Part shown: positions 42,861 through 51,918 of the stretch, one piece after another
Numbering within the stretch: the stretch's first letter is position 1
Layout of the letters: each line of letters begins with the position of its first letter
Origin: Gordonia sputi NBRC 100414
GTDB taxonomy: Bacteria > Actinomycetota > Actinomycetes > Mycobacteriales > Mycobacteriaceae
Direction: 5' to 3'
Assembly: GCF_000248055.1 (NCBI RefSeq)
Contig: NZ_BAFC01000123.1
Coordinates: 38,277 to 102,276, forward strand
Length of the DNA: 64,000 bases
Made by a program: the position numbers and the translations under genes
The notes under the pieces: generated by a model
The model's database searches: none
What the model was told of the DNA's origin: nothing
What the model saw: only the letters and a program-made list of their open reading frames with translations

Positions 42861-43241
42861 GTGGTGGCATCGCGATCGGAGTCGGCGACGTATGCCATGC
42901 GACGGCAGACCGTGCTGGTGGGTGTCGGAGCGGCTTGTGCTGCGGCTGGTCGATATCTCGTCGATCGGTACTTACCGGTGTCGCCGATTCTTATTGCTAC
43001 GGTAGCGCCCATATGCGCTTGCTTCATCTATGCACTGGTTCGCATGTCCGGGCAGCGCTCGGAATTCTTTGTTGCGGGCATCGTGGTTGGTTTATCGGGA
43101 TTTGCCTCGACCGCGGTGCTCGGATTGATGTACTACCCCATCTGGCAGGGGATCGTGGTTCTCGCAGTTACTCCACCTGCGTCAGTGATCGCCTACGTTG
43201 CAGGCAAGGTGGTCGCAGGCAGGGTGGTGTCGCAGCGATGA
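42861..43241 (+). CDS. Small four-helix membrane protein
   Basis: 126 residues (or 114 from the ATG at 42897). Four hydrophobic segments with short loops: about 18-36, 42-60, 70-90 and 95-118. I recognise no family; small integral proteins like this often accompany GtrA- or Wzy-type genes. The stop overlaps the start of the next membrane protein gene (ATGA), so the pair is coupled and likely forms a complex. Confidence 0.6.
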   Translation: MVASRSESATYAMRRQTVLVGVGAACAAAGRYLVDRYLPVSPILIATVAPICACFIYALVRMSGQRSEFFVAGIVVGLSGFASTAVLGLMYYPIWQGIVVLAVTPPASVIAYVAGKVVAGRVVSQR

Positions 43242-43672
43242 TCGTCGCGGTGTCAGGTCTGGTGCTCACGGGTTGCATTGCGGCAGTGGTGTGGTGGTAT
43301 CTCGCGGCGTCGCGAGGTGAATCCGATGTGCTCGGCAGAGTGCTACTCCTCGTTGTGCTCGCCGCTGCGTGTGCCGGCGCCGCGTGGGGGCTGCCATTCT
43401 CCGGGCAGGTGCGTTCGATTCTGGTGCTGGGGGGATGTGCCGTTCTCGCGCCCTACGCGCTGATTGTCGCAGCCACGGTCGAGGCGACGGCGAGCCGCAC
43501 CCGTCGCCTCTCAACCGCTTCGGGATCCAGACGACGCAATTCAGAGGTCGCGCAGTTGCTGGTGACGACGCTCATGTCCGCGGCACTCGTGATGCTTTAC
43601 ATCCTCGCGGCAGCGTCGGTTGCCCTCCTCGTCTATGTGGTGGTGAGTCAGGGTTTCGCTGAAGTGAGATGA
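43238..43672 (+). CDS. Small membrane protein coupled to the preceding gene
   Basis: 144 residues from the ATG at 43238 in the ATGA overlap. Helices are seen at about 3-24, 33-51, 57-82 and 107-138, with a basic cytoplasmic loop (SRTRRLSTASGSRRRNSE) between the third and fourth. No known family. It is convergent with the YdcF gene at 43680. Together with the previous gene it may form a two-protein membrane assembly between the second initiating transferase and the Wzc operon. Confidence 0.6.
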   Translation: MIVAVSGLVLTGCIAAVVWWYLAASRGESDVLGRVLLLVVLAAACAGAAWGLPFSGQVRSILVLGGCAVLAPYALIVAATVEATASRTRRLSTASGSRRRNSEVAQLLVTTLMSAALVMLYILAAASVALLVYVVVSQGFAEVR

Positions 43673-43679
43673 GGACTCG

Positions 43680-44243
43680 TCAGCCGGGCGGGCATCCGGT
43701 GAGCGCTGCCCGCGCAGTTCCGGCGAACTGGTAGGCGTAGACGAAAGCCCAAGCCCCCAGCGAGAAGTGGTAGGCGCTGGGAACGGCGACGAGCTCTACG
43801 TCGATGCCGAGGCACTGCCGGAATATCACGCCCGCGCGAAACAGGTGGTGGCGCCAACTCACTACTGTCACTCGGTTCCAATGATGGGCGCGCGCCTGTT
43901 CGCGAGTGAACAGGGCCTCGCCCGTTGTCGTCGACGGCCGCGGTGCGAAACATACAATTCTGACCTTCCGGTCCGACGGCTGGCAGGCCGCACGCATCGT
44001 GGCGTCCTCCGCGGGATACGGGTTCGAGAGCAGTACGGTCTCCGCGAGACCTGCACGGGCGAGATCGATTCCGAAAGACTCGCGGCCATCGTGCGCACCG
44101 CCGAGTACCACGATGGCGTCTGAATGGACCGGCGGCTCTGCGGGTGGATCGGTGAAGAGGCGATAGCCGACGACGGCGCCGGTGAGTTGTATGACCATCA
44201 GCGCGGCAACCAGGATGCCGATTACCCGGACCCCGCCGGTCAC
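43680..44243 (-). CDS. YdcF/DUF218-family protein
   Basis: 187 residues from a GTG. One N-terminal helix (about 6-28), then the YdcF core: DAIVVLGGAHDGRESFGIDLA, STTTGEALFTREQA and VVSWRHHLFRAGVIFRQ. The conserved Gly-Gly, Glu and Arg/His residues match the SanA/YdcF fold, with its active side outside the membrane. Function is unknown, but members are linked to envelope polysaccharide. It ends the minus-strand operon from Wzc, and a close paralogue lies at 51853-52497. Confidence 0.85.
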   Translation of the reverse strand: MTGGVRVIGILVAALMVIQLTGAVVGYRLFTDPPAEPPVHSDAIVVLGGAHDGRESFGIDLARAGLAETVLLSNPYPAEDATMRAACQPSDRKVRIVCFAPRPSTTTGEALFTREQARAHHWNRVTVVSWRHHLFRAGVIFRQCLGIDVELVAVPSAYHFSLGAWAFVYAYQFAGTARAALTGCPPG

Positions 44244-44258
44244 GGGACCAGGACCATA

Positions 44259-45611
44259 TCAGCGACGGCGGGACCGAATGGCGTAGTTGATCGCAGGCTT
44301 CTCGACGAAGTAGAACGACAGCGTCGCGAGCGCGATGCTGACCGCTCCGACCACAACGAAATTGAACGCCAAGCCCGACCAGGTGTCGCCGTGCATCCAT
44401 CCCCACCTGCCAAGGACCAAGAGGACGGGGAAATGCCAGAGGTAGATGCTCAGCGATACCCGGCCGCAGTACTCGAAAGGTTTCCAGTCGAGCGCCCGGG
44501 CAAATGCCGAATCCTCGCCTCGCGCGAAGGGAATGACGATGAACAAGATGATCATGCCGGAGGCGAGTGCCGTCGCGGTGCTGGAGAAGGGCGAGCCGAG
44601 GGCGATGAGCACATAGGTGATCGGAATCAGTGGGAGGATGGCGAGGCCGGTCCACGGTCGCGCTCGTTTCAGACGACGACGCGAGATGAGCCCGGTCTCG
44701 GCCCCGACGAACAGAATCGCGGCGATCATGCCGAATGCGAAGTTGTCAGACGAAGCGATGAAGCTGCGCAGCACGACGGCCACCCAGTTGGGTCCCCAGT
44801 TCGCCATGATGAGGTCGGTTATGCCGAGCCGGTTCGCGAGCCACAGGGCAAAGAACTTCCCGGCGGTACCCAGAATCACCAGGACGACGGGGCCGATGAG
44901 AGCCAGCACGATCGGATTCCACCCGTAGCGGCGTCGTAGCGTGAAGACGAGCAGGCCGATGAGCGGCAATGCCACGTAGAACACGATCTCCATGGTCAAT
45001 GACCACGACGGGTTGATGCCTGTTTGAAGCATCGACGGGATGTAGCTCTGGACGAGCGAGAGGTTGGCGGCGATCATGGCCGGATCTGTCATCATCCCGA
45101 TCCCGGCGAACTTGCCGCTTGATTCCGCAACCGCGGCGTTCTCCAGATATACCGCGCGCATGAGGTAGCTCGCGACGAGGAAGATGAACAGATATGCCGG
45201 GAATACCCGCAGTATCCGGTGTCGGGTGTACGACGCTACGTCAGGCTGTGACTGTCCACCGGTGAACAGGCGACGAAGAATGGGGAGATACAGCAAAAAA
45301 CCGGAGAGCGCAAAGAAGAAGATCAGTGATTGACCGAAGATCTGCAAGTGGCCGGAAAAAAACGTGTTCGGCGAATAGTGGCCACCGACGTGTTGGGCCA
45401 GCACAAGCATGCACGCAATTCCGCGAGGACCGTCGAGTCCGCGAATTCGTGCTCGAAAAGGCTTGGCCCCTGCGGTGTTTGTAGCCTCGGTGACCTGCTG
45501 GTCCCTCGATCGTGGGGGATTGTGTGTGTGGTTTTCAGGAATGCGGTGACGCCCTGATGATGCGCTCTTTTCGACAGACTGCTCAGGTGCTGTCGCGGAG
45601 TGATCACTCAC
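44259..45611 (-). CDS. Acyltransferase 3 family membrane protein
   Basis: 450 residues. A long hydrophilic N-terminus (about 55 residues) precedes ten or so helices of the acyltransferase-3 fold: RGLDGPRGIACMLVLAQHVGGH, with the His of the family motif, SGFLLYLPILRRL and RVFPAYLF. The end is FYFVEKPAINY. It moves acyl groups (often acetyl or succinyl) across the membrane onto sugars. It lies 36 bases after a secreted lipase gene and 15 bases before YdcF, so all are one unit. With the lipases it points to an acylated polymer. Confidence 0.9.
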   Translation of the reverse strand: MSDHSATAPEQSVEKSASSGRHRIPENHTHNPPRSRDQQVTEATNTAGAKPFRARIRGLDGPRGIACMLVLAQHVGGHYSPNTFFSGHLQIFGQSLIFFFALSGFLLYLPILRRLFTGGQSQPDVASYTRHRILRVFPAYLFIFLVASYLMRAVYLENAAVAESSGKFAGIGMMTDPAMIAANLSLVQSYIPSMLQTGINPSWSLTMEIVFYVALPLIGLLVFTLRRRYGWNPIVLALIGPVVLVILGTAGKFFALWLANRLGITDLIMANWGPNWVAVVLRSFIASSDNFAFGMIAAILFVGAETGLISRRRLKRARPWTGLAILPLIPITYVLIALGSPFSSTATALASGMIILFIVIPFARGEDSAFARALDWKPFEYCGRVSLSIYLWHFPVLLVLGRWGWMHGDTWSGLAFNFVVVGAVSIALATLSFYFVEKPAINYAIRSRRR

Positions 45612-45647
45612 TTGTCAACAATACAACGAGAATGGAAACGTGTCGCG

Positions 45648-46892
45648 TCAGATGTTCGTGCATCCCGATGGACTCCCCGATCCTTGCATTTGTTGTTCGA
45701 GCCAGGAGATGGCAACGCCGGGATCGACGTCGGCGTGTCCGCGGTCGGGTTGGAAGGACACCACGAGATCAGCGCCGGCTGAGCAATTCGCACCTATCAC
45801 GGCAGTGGTCCACGCGGAGTCGATCAAGGTGTCTTTTCCGCCGTACATCACCAAAATCGGGGCGGTGGGCAGGCCTTTGGGGAGGCCCCGCTCGCGCAAG
45901 AGTCGTTCGAGTTCTTCGCGGCTCGTGGCCGAGTCCGGCCGAAGGTCCGCATCGGTGAGTGCGTCAGCTGCCTGCTGTCGTTCCTGGCTGTAGCGGGATG
46001 CGCACTGCGACAACGCGGTCCAGTTCGTGGTGGCGGAGCCTCTACGATAGCTGTCGAGATCAAGGCTGGGATTCTCGTGCTTGAGCGCCAGCAGCAACCA
46101 CTGGTAGAGCCCGTACTGATCTTTTGTCAGATTCGATGACCACGCCTTGTCTGACAGCTTTGAGATGTCCGCAGGGGGCGAGATGGCGACGGTGCCGACA
46201 AGGTTGAGGCCCTTACCGTACGAAGCCGCGAGAACGTTCGACGCCCACGCGGCTTGGCCGCCCTGCGATACGCCGAATCCCGCCCACTTGTCGGAGGTGT
46301 TCGAAGGCGACATCTGCCTCATCGCACGCACCGAGTCGATGATGTTGTGTCCCTCGGTCGTCGCATCGAGGTACGGGTGCGTTGGCTCCGCGTCGCCGGG
46401 GGTGCCCAGGCCCTGGTAGTCGCTGACTGCCACGGCGTATCCCTGAGACAGCAGAACGTAGACAAGGTCGGCCGCGCCACGAAGGCTCGAGTCCAGCGTC
46501 GGCCCGCATTCGCTGAGAACACCGACGGTCGCGTGGCCGAATCCGATGATCGGCCACCCGCCCTGGGGTGCCTGGCCCGCCGGCACGAAGAGGCCGCCGG
46601 TGACAACGGTTGGTTTGTTGTCGTGATCGGTCGAGGAGTACTCCACGCGCACAGCGAGACTCGTCGCCGCCGAGATCCGACGGTCGAGAACCGGCATGGT
46701 TTGTGCCCACGACACTGTTCCGGGCCCGGTGGCGCCAGCGCGTGGCACGTCGACCGGAACGCCGGGAGGACGGCCGGATGATGTTGTCGCAGACTGCTCG
46801 TCGGAGCCGCAGGCGGTCAGTGCTGCAGCGACCGCGATGGCCAGCGCCAACCAACTCACGAAAATCCGCACGCGTACGGTCGGGCGATTCAC
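45648..46892 (-). CDS. LIP-family secreted lipase (lipoprotein)
   Basis: 414 residues. Lipobox LTAC (Cys28), then the alpha/beta-hydrolase: PIIGFGHATVG, SDYQGLGTPG, TEGHNIIDSVRA, nucleophile Ser209 in GVSQGG, and later GGKDTLID and DRGHADVDPG as Asp/His candidates. It belongs to the same family as the lipases at 38860 and 47575. The start overlaps the stop of the Wzz-like gene (46889-46892). Acting outside the membrane, it could remove or transfer acyl groups from glycolipid or polymer. Confidence 0.86.
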   Translation of the reverse strand: MNRPTVRVRIFVSWLALAIAVAAALTACGSDEQSATTSSGRPPGVPVDVPRAGATGPGTVSWAQTMPVLDRRISAATSLAVRVEYSSTDHDNKPTVVTGGLFVPAGQAPQGGWPIIGFGHATVGVLSECGPTLDSSLRGAADLVYVLLSQGYAVAVSDYQGLGTPGDAEPTHPYLDATTEGHNIIDSVRAMRQMSPSNTSDKWAGFGVSQGGQAAWASNVLAASYGKGLNLVGTVAISPPADISKLSDKAWSSNLTKDQYGLYQWLLLALKHENPSLDLDSYRRGSATTNWTALSQCASRYSQERQQAADALTDADLRPDSATSREELERLLRERGLPKGLPTAPILVMYGGKDTLIDSAWTTAVIGANCSAGADLVVSFQPDRGHADVDPGVAISWLEQQMQGSGSPSGCTNI

Positions 46893-47578
46893 TGCGAATT
46901 CTCCAACTCTCGACTCGATCTGAGGGTGTTCGATGCACCGAGCGCATCGTCGACTCTGTTGCGTAGCAGGCTGAATGCGAGGAGCGCCACCGCGGAGAAC
47001 ACGACGGCAACGGCGGCGCCAAGGCCGATATAGGTGAGCAACTTCGGCGAGGTCACTCCCATGTCGGTGGCGGCGTCGATCGTCTTCAGCTCGTAGGGTG
47101 CACGCCCGTTCAGGTTGTCGACTTCGACCACCAGCTTGGGCATTTCACCGGCAAGCGCCGCGGAAAGTTGTTGTGCGGCTTGCGGTGTATCTCCGGTTGT
47201 CGTGATCGTCAGCACAGCGTTCGTTGGTTCTATCGAAGCGACGACGCGCTCGCGGAGGTCGGCAGGGGGAGTCTGAGGATCGATACCCGGCCACTGTGCC
47301 GCAGCGACGCGCATCAACAGTTGGTCGCTGGTGGCCAGTTCACGATAGGAGGGTGCGCGTAGCTGTCCGGCCAGGCCACTGGTGCGAGCGCTGGACACCG
47401 TCGCGGAACCCGGGGCGACGATGAGCAGGCGTGCCTGCGACTCATAGGTCTTGGGCGTCATCTCTGCCGCGAGCCATCCCGCGAGTCCGCCTGCGATTGC
47501 GGCGCAGATCAACACGATTCCGCCGCGCAGGAGGATATGTGCGTACTCGCCGACGGTTCGCGTCGATGGTGATCTCAT
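46889..47578 (-). CDS. Wzz-like chain-length determinant without kinase domain
   Basis: 229 residues from the ATG at 47578 (ATGA overlap with the lipase before it). Helix 1 at about 20-40, a Wzz domain with YESQARLLIVAP and YRELATSDQLL, helix 2 near 182-205, and a short cytoplasmic tail. It lacks any cytoplasmic kinase part and so resembles the transmembrane activator half of split CapA/CapB systems. It sits between two secreted lipase genes and is coupled to both. The Wzc-like gene is first in the same operon. Confidence 0.82.
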   Translation of the reverse strand: MRSPSTRTVGEYAHILLRGGIVLICAAIAGGLAGWLAAEMTPKTYESQARLLIVAPGSATVSSARTSGLAGQLRAPSYRELATSDQLLMRVAAAQWPGIDPQTPPADLRERVVASIEPTNAVLTITTTGDTPQAAQQLSAALAGEMPKLVVEVDNLNGRAPYELKTIDAATDMGVTSPKLLTYIGLGAAVAVVFSAVALLAFSLLRNRVDDALGASNTLRSSRELENSQ

Positions 47579-48870
47579 GGGCGATCGTCGCAATTGCTCT
47601 GGGGTTTGTCGCCGTTCAACACGCCCTTCATCCAGGGAATTGCCTGGGAAGAATCGAGTCCGGCGTGGGTATCGCCAACGCGTTTGACGATTGTGAGGTT
47701 TTCACCTTCCTGGCAGGCTTTGCCGATGACCCGTTCCGTCCACTGCGGAGGGATGAGCGGATCGTCTGTGCCATACATGACGAGAACGGGCGAGTTGTTG
47801 CGGCCTGCGGGCAGGGCGTAGTCGGCGAGTTGATCGCGCAGCGCGTCGGTGGCCGCAACGGTCTTCGGCTTCAGGTCTTGTGGTGTGAGCGAGTTCAGCG
47901 CGCGCTGGGTGGCCGTCAGATCTCCGGTTGAGTCGGGAACACACCGAATCAAGGTCTCCCACTCTGACTTGGCACGCTCGGAGCGATAGTCGTCGAGGTT
48001 GAAACGGTCAGGGAAGGTCTTCGACAGCGAGTCGAGTGCATAGACGAGAAGAGGGTATTGATCGCGTGTCAGTGTCCCCTGCGCAGCTCGGTCCGCAAGG
48101 CCCCTCATATCTCCGACGGGAACCAGCGCGACCGTCGCATCGAGATCGGTGTCGCTCCCGTATTCGGGTTGGCGGTCGCCGGCTGCCCACGCCGCCATGC
48201 CGCCGAGCGAAACACCGAATGACACCCAATGCTTGCTCACGTCGGGCGCGATCGCCTGTGCAGCTCGGACGGCATCGATCTGGTTGTTGCCGTAGGTCTT
48301 GGCGCTGAGGAAGGGATGGTTGCCCTTGCCGTGGCCGAGGCCCTGGTAGTCGGACATGACAACGGCATAGCCGTTGAGCCGGAATGCCTCGATGATGGTG
48401 TCGTTGCCGAGTAGATTGCCGTATTCGGAAGGGCCGCAGGTGCTCTCGGTGCCAGAGTTGCCGTGGCCGAATGCGATGAGTGGCCAACCGCCCGCGGGTG
48501 GGGTGCCCTTGGGGACGACCAGAATTCCGGACACCTCGGTTGCCGAGTTGTCGATGCCAGAAGTCGAGCGGTAGATGATTCGCTTGACGACGGCGTCACG
48601 ATTGTTGATGGCCTTGACGGGTCCGCGGGGCGGATCCTCGACGGCCAGAACCGCACCCGGTTTGCCGGTGTCGCGGGGCGTCGTCAGCGAAGCGGAGGGC
48701 AGCGGTGACTCGGGATATGCAGCAGCCGACGGCGACAGCGTCAGCGGGGTGTCGTCAGTCGATTGTGCGCATCCCGACACCGTGATCGCCAGAAGGCAGA
48801 CCACGCCGACCGCGAGCGCAGTCGCTGCGCGACGTGAGGTGAAGGTCGAGATCACTGCGGCAGGGCTCAC
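47575..48870 (-). CDS. LIP-family secreted lipase (lipoprotein), second in operon
   Basis: 431 residues from the GTG at 48870, which overlaps the Wzc-like stop (GTGA). Lipobox VSGC (Cys34), then IAFGHGNSG, SDYQGLGHGKG, nucleophile Ser221 in GVSLGG, and YGTDDPLIP and VGDTHAGLDS with Asp and His candidates. A Leu replaces the Gln of GVSQGG found in the neighbouring lipase. Spacing of about 60-70 residues between signal and hydrolase core forms a low-complexity linker rich in Ser, Pro and Thr. The role is probably as for the lipase at 45648. Confidence 0.86.
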   Translation of the reverse strand: MSPAAVISTFTSRRAATALAVGVVCLLAITVSGCAQSTDDTPLTLSPSAAAYPESPLPSASLTTPRDTGKPGAVLAVEDPPRGPVKAINNRDAVVKRIIYRSTSGIDNSATEVSGILVVPKGTPPAGGWPLIAFGHGNSGTESTCGPSEYGNLLGNDTIIEAFRLNGYAVVMSDYQGLGHGKGNHPFLSAKTYGNNQIDAVRAAQAIAPDVSKHWVSFGVSLGGMAAWAAGDRQPEYGSDTDLDATVALVPVGDMRGLADRAAQGTLTRDQYPLLVYALDSLSKTFPDRFNLDDYRSERAKSEWETLIRCVPDSTGDLTATQRALNSLTPQDLKPKTVAATDALRDQLADYALPAGRNNSPVLVMYGTDDPLIPPQWTERVIGKACQEGENLTIVKRVGDTHAGLDSSQAIPWMKGVLNGDKPQSNCDDRP

Positions 48871-50312
48871 GAGTCCGCGTGCACCTCGGCTGCGTCGACC
48901 CTCGATGCCGACACCCGCTCGGCGGCGAAATCGCTTGTCGGTGAACCGCTGTCAGTGTCCTGTGTGCTGCTGTCGGTCTGCTTGTGAGCGACTTTGGCCG
49001 TGAAGGTGAGCACCACGCCGAGCAGCGGAGCATTGACACTCTCGATCGCCTTTGTCGACGTGCGAAGTTGCTTCCTCGTGGTGACGCCGCGTCGAGTCAC
49101 GAGCAGTGCGCCGTCGGTGCGCGCGGCGATGGTGAGTGGTTCCGGCGACGCCGACAGCGGACCGGCATCAATGATGACGTAGTCGTAGGAATGGATCGCA
49201 GCCGCAATGACGGCGTCGAAGCCGTCTCCGCCGATGGCGCCCCACGGGTCAGACGTAACCGGACCACTCGGCAGGAGGTCGACGCCGTCGTGAAGACTCA
49301 GCGTCGCATCGTGAAGCGAGATTTCGCCCACTGCCACGGTCGTGAGACCCTCGGTCGGCGGCTGACCGAGGTCGTCGGTGAGGGTGGGATCGGCGAGGTC
49401 GGCGTCGATGATCAGCACGGTTTTGCCGCGTGCGGCGAACGACGACGCGAGATTCACCACGGTGGTCGTCGCGCCGACGTCGCGGGTCGGACCGACGACG
49501 GTGATCGCCGACGGAGCGGTGCCATGCCGAGTGCTTCCCGAGGCGATGAATCGCAGATTGGCGTCGAGGCGGCGGTACGCATCGGACGTCGGTCCGGTCG
49601 CGGGCTCCAGAGACGAATTGTCCTTCAACTCCGAGTCGGTGGGGATCACGGCGAGAATGCCGGACTTCTCGGTGGCGTCGGCGATGTCTGACTCAGAGTC
49701 GATCCGTCGACGTTGGTAGATGCCGATCGCCACGGCGGCGAGCACGCCGATCAGTAGCCCGCCGACCGCTCCGATGATGAGCCAGAGCCACCACGACAGC
49801 CCGCTCTTGGACGACGGGAGGCTCGCGTCATCGTAGAGAACCGCTGTCGCAGAGGGGGAGTCGCCGCGACGCGAGGTCTCGAGCTCCTGAACCACTGCGG
49901 TCGTCGCATTGGCAACGGCCTGGGCGTAGGCCTGGGCTCGCTTCGCGTCGTCCGCGGTGGCGGTGATCGTCAGGATCACGGTGTCTTTGACCGGGACAGC
50001 CGTAACGCTCCCGCGTATGTCGCCGGCGCCCACCTGGCCGCCAAGCGTTTCGGCAGCGCGCTGTGCGACCTGGTCGCTCGTCGCAATTGTCGCGTAGCTA
50101 TTGACCCGATCCTGGGCGAACAGGTTGTTCTGGTAGCTCTCGCCGACTGACGTTCCACCCTCTGCGGTCACGAACAACCGAGCGGTGGATTCGTATTTTC
50201 CGGGAGAGATCCACGTGCTGTAAGCAAAAGCGGCGAAAGCGCCAACGAGCGCTCCCACTACGAGAACCCACCAAAACCGCACAATGATGCGCCAGTAATC
50301 GCCGAGTGGCAC
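48867..50312 (-). CDS. Wzc-like protein with degenerate Walker A
   Basis: 481 residues from a GTG. Helix 1 (about 12-31), a Wzz domain with YESTARLFVTAEGG, helix 2 (about 172-198), then a BY-kinase-shaped domain. The Walker A site is GPTRDVGATTT at 274-284: Ala281 stands in place of the required Lys. Walker A' (LIIDADLADP, 300-309) and YDYVIIDAGP (Walker B) remain. There is no tyrosine cluster in the C-terminal tail, which is instead rich in Ser, Thr and Asp. So chain-length control here may not use autophosphorylation. It heads the operon going to YdcF and is divergent from the Wzy-like gene across 175 bp. Confidence 0.83.
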   Translation of the reverse strand: MPLGDYWRIIVRFWWVLVVGALVGAFAAFAYSTWISPGKYESTARLFVTAEGGTSVGESYQNNLFAQDRVNSYATIATSDQVAQRAAETLGGQVGAGDIRGSVTAVPVKDTVILTITATADDAKRAQAYAQAVANATTAVVQELETSRRGDSPSATAVLYDDASLPSSKSGLSWWLWLIIGAVGGLLIGVLAAVAIGIYQRRRIDSESDIADATEKSGILAVIPTDSELKDNSSLEPATGPTSDAYRRLDANLRFIASGSTRHGTAPSAITVVGPTRDVGATTTVVNLASSFAARGKTVLIIDADLADPTLTDDLGQPPTEGLTTVAVGEISLHDATLSLHDGVDLLPSGPVTSDPWGAIGGDGFDAVIAAAIHSYDYVIIDAGPLSASPEPLTIAARTDGALLVTRRGVTTRKQLRTSTKAIESVNAPLLGVVLTFTAKVAHKQTDSSTQDTDSGSPTSDFAAERVSASRVDAAEVHADS

Positions 50313-50487
50313 CTGACCGGTTCCCTTCTCTGGGGTAGCGCCGCGCGGGCGCTTCGTTCAACCGTTGAACAATGGACAGTTGATTGGATCATGGTTCTCG
50401 GGCAATTGCTGTGTGGGATTGCCCTCAGACATTGGTCGGTCGCGATCAGCTCGGTGTTACACGACCGGGTGTGCCACTATATGGCTC

Positions 50488-51918
50488 GTGGAATCAGCTA
50501 GGCGCTCATGGATCGTCGGCACCCTGTTGGTGCTCAGTGCTGCCGTGGTGGCGTTCGGTGCGTTGATGGCAGGAGCCAAACCCGCGTTTCTTGTCATCGT
50601 GTTACTGCTGGTCGTCGTCGGTGCCTACGTTGGTCTGGCGCATCCGACCTGGTTTCTCTGGGCGTTCGCCGCTGTTCTCGGATTCATGCCGGTCGCGCAT
50701 TTACCTGGTGTTCACGTTCCGTTGACATTGGCGTTCGCTGTCGCTGTGATTTTGGCGACCGTGATACACCCCATCGAGATGCGCTCACCGACCACGATGG
50801 ACTGGTTTGTGATCGTTCTCGTTGTGGTCAGTGGAATCTCGATGCTGGCAACATATGTCGGTTTCGCCGACATATCGCAATATGTGAAATGGTTCACGGT
50901 AACGATTCTCGTAGTCGCGCTTCTGCGACTCCCGCGGCTTCAGCTGCGGACGTTCGGACAAGTGTATGTGGTTGCCAGCGCTGCCTGTGCGGTTGTTGCA
51001 GCAGGTGTGCTTGTCTATCCGGGAGTGATGAAGCCGTTCAAGCTATTCGGTTACGACCCCAGCGCGCTGCGCTTCGTTTATCACTCAGGGGGCGCGACGC
51101 AGCGGCTCGCGGGGACGTATATCGATCCGAATGCCGCCGGAATCGGATTCTTCGTGGCGCTGGTGATGTGTGCTGTCTTGTTCGACGGGCGTGCGCGCAG
51201 CGTGCTCGGCGTGATCTTGGCGTTGGCCCTTCTGCTCACGCTGAGCCGTGCGGGTCTCTTCTCGGTGATCGTCGGCGTCGTGCTCATGCTGGTGTTCCAG
51301 ACGATGTCGAATCGCAAACGCCTCGCCATCGTCGGGCTGGGCGTCGCCACCTTCGCCGCGCTGGCCGCGGTGCCGCAGTTGCGCCAACGTGTGTTCTCGT
51401 CATTCGGTAGCCAGGACGAGGGTTCGAGTGCGCGCCTGGATGCGCTGAAGGAGTATCCGAGCACTGTCGCCGGGCACTGGATCTTCGGCAAGGGCTGGGG
51501 ACTGGCGGAGTTCATCGATCCGGAAACCTCGTTCACCACCAACTACGTCGCGAACGCGCCGCTGCTGGCTGTCTATCGAGGTGGCATTCTGGTCGGTCTG
51601 GCATTTGTCGCGATGCTGATCTACGGCTGCTATCTCGGTTACCGGTGCCTGCGTTCACGCCGCTGGGAATGGGGTTTCTACGGCGGTGGATTCATCGGAT
51701 TCTCCGTGGTCGCATTGCAGCTCGACTTTTCGACGATCACGATCCCGGTCTCGACCGCAGATCTCTCGCTGCTCATCGTATTTCTGGTCTACACGTCGGA
51801 ACTGGTGCGAGCCGACTCGCGCACTGTTACATCGACGGCCGAGAACGGGACGTCAACAGCCGAGAACGACAGCCTTGGCCAATCCGACGTACTGGTAGGC
51901 GAAGGTCGCCGTCCATAG
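50488..51918 (+). CDS. O-antigen ligase/Wzy-like polymerase
   Basis: 476 residues from the GTG at 50488 (the longer in-frame ORF from 50365 has no coding character at its start). About eleven helices with a large extracytoplasmic loop (about 325-375: SSFGSQDEGSSARLDALKEYP and HWIFGKGWGLAEF), the layout of the O-antigen ligase-like family (PF04932-like). The C-terminal tail is polar with a TSTAEN repeat. It is the polymerase candidate for the second EPS cluster. Its end overlaps the convergent YdcF gene by 66 bp. Confidence 0.85.
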   Translation: MESARRSWIVGTLLVLSAAVVAFGALMAGAKPAFLVIVLLLVVVGAYVGLAHPTWFLWAFAAVLGFMPVAHLPGVHVPLTLAFAVAVILATVIHPIEMRSPTTMDWFVIVLVVVSGISMLATYVGFADISQYVKWFTVTILVVALLRLPRLQLRTFGQVYVVASAACAVVAAGVLVYPGVMKPFKLFGYDPSALRFVYHSGGATQRLAGTYIDPNAAGIGFFVALVMCAVLFDGRARSVLGVILALALLLTLSRAGLFSVIVGVVLMLVFQTMSNRKRLAIVGLGVATFAALAAVPQLRQRVFSSFGSQDEGSSARLDALKEYPSTVAGHWIFGKGWGLAEFIDPETSFTTNYVANAPLLAVYRGGILVGLAFVAMLIYGCYLGYRCLRSRRWEWGFYGGGFIGFSVVALQLDFSTITIPVSTADLSLLIVFLVYTSELVRADSRTVTSTAENGTSTAENDSLGQSDVLVGEGRRP

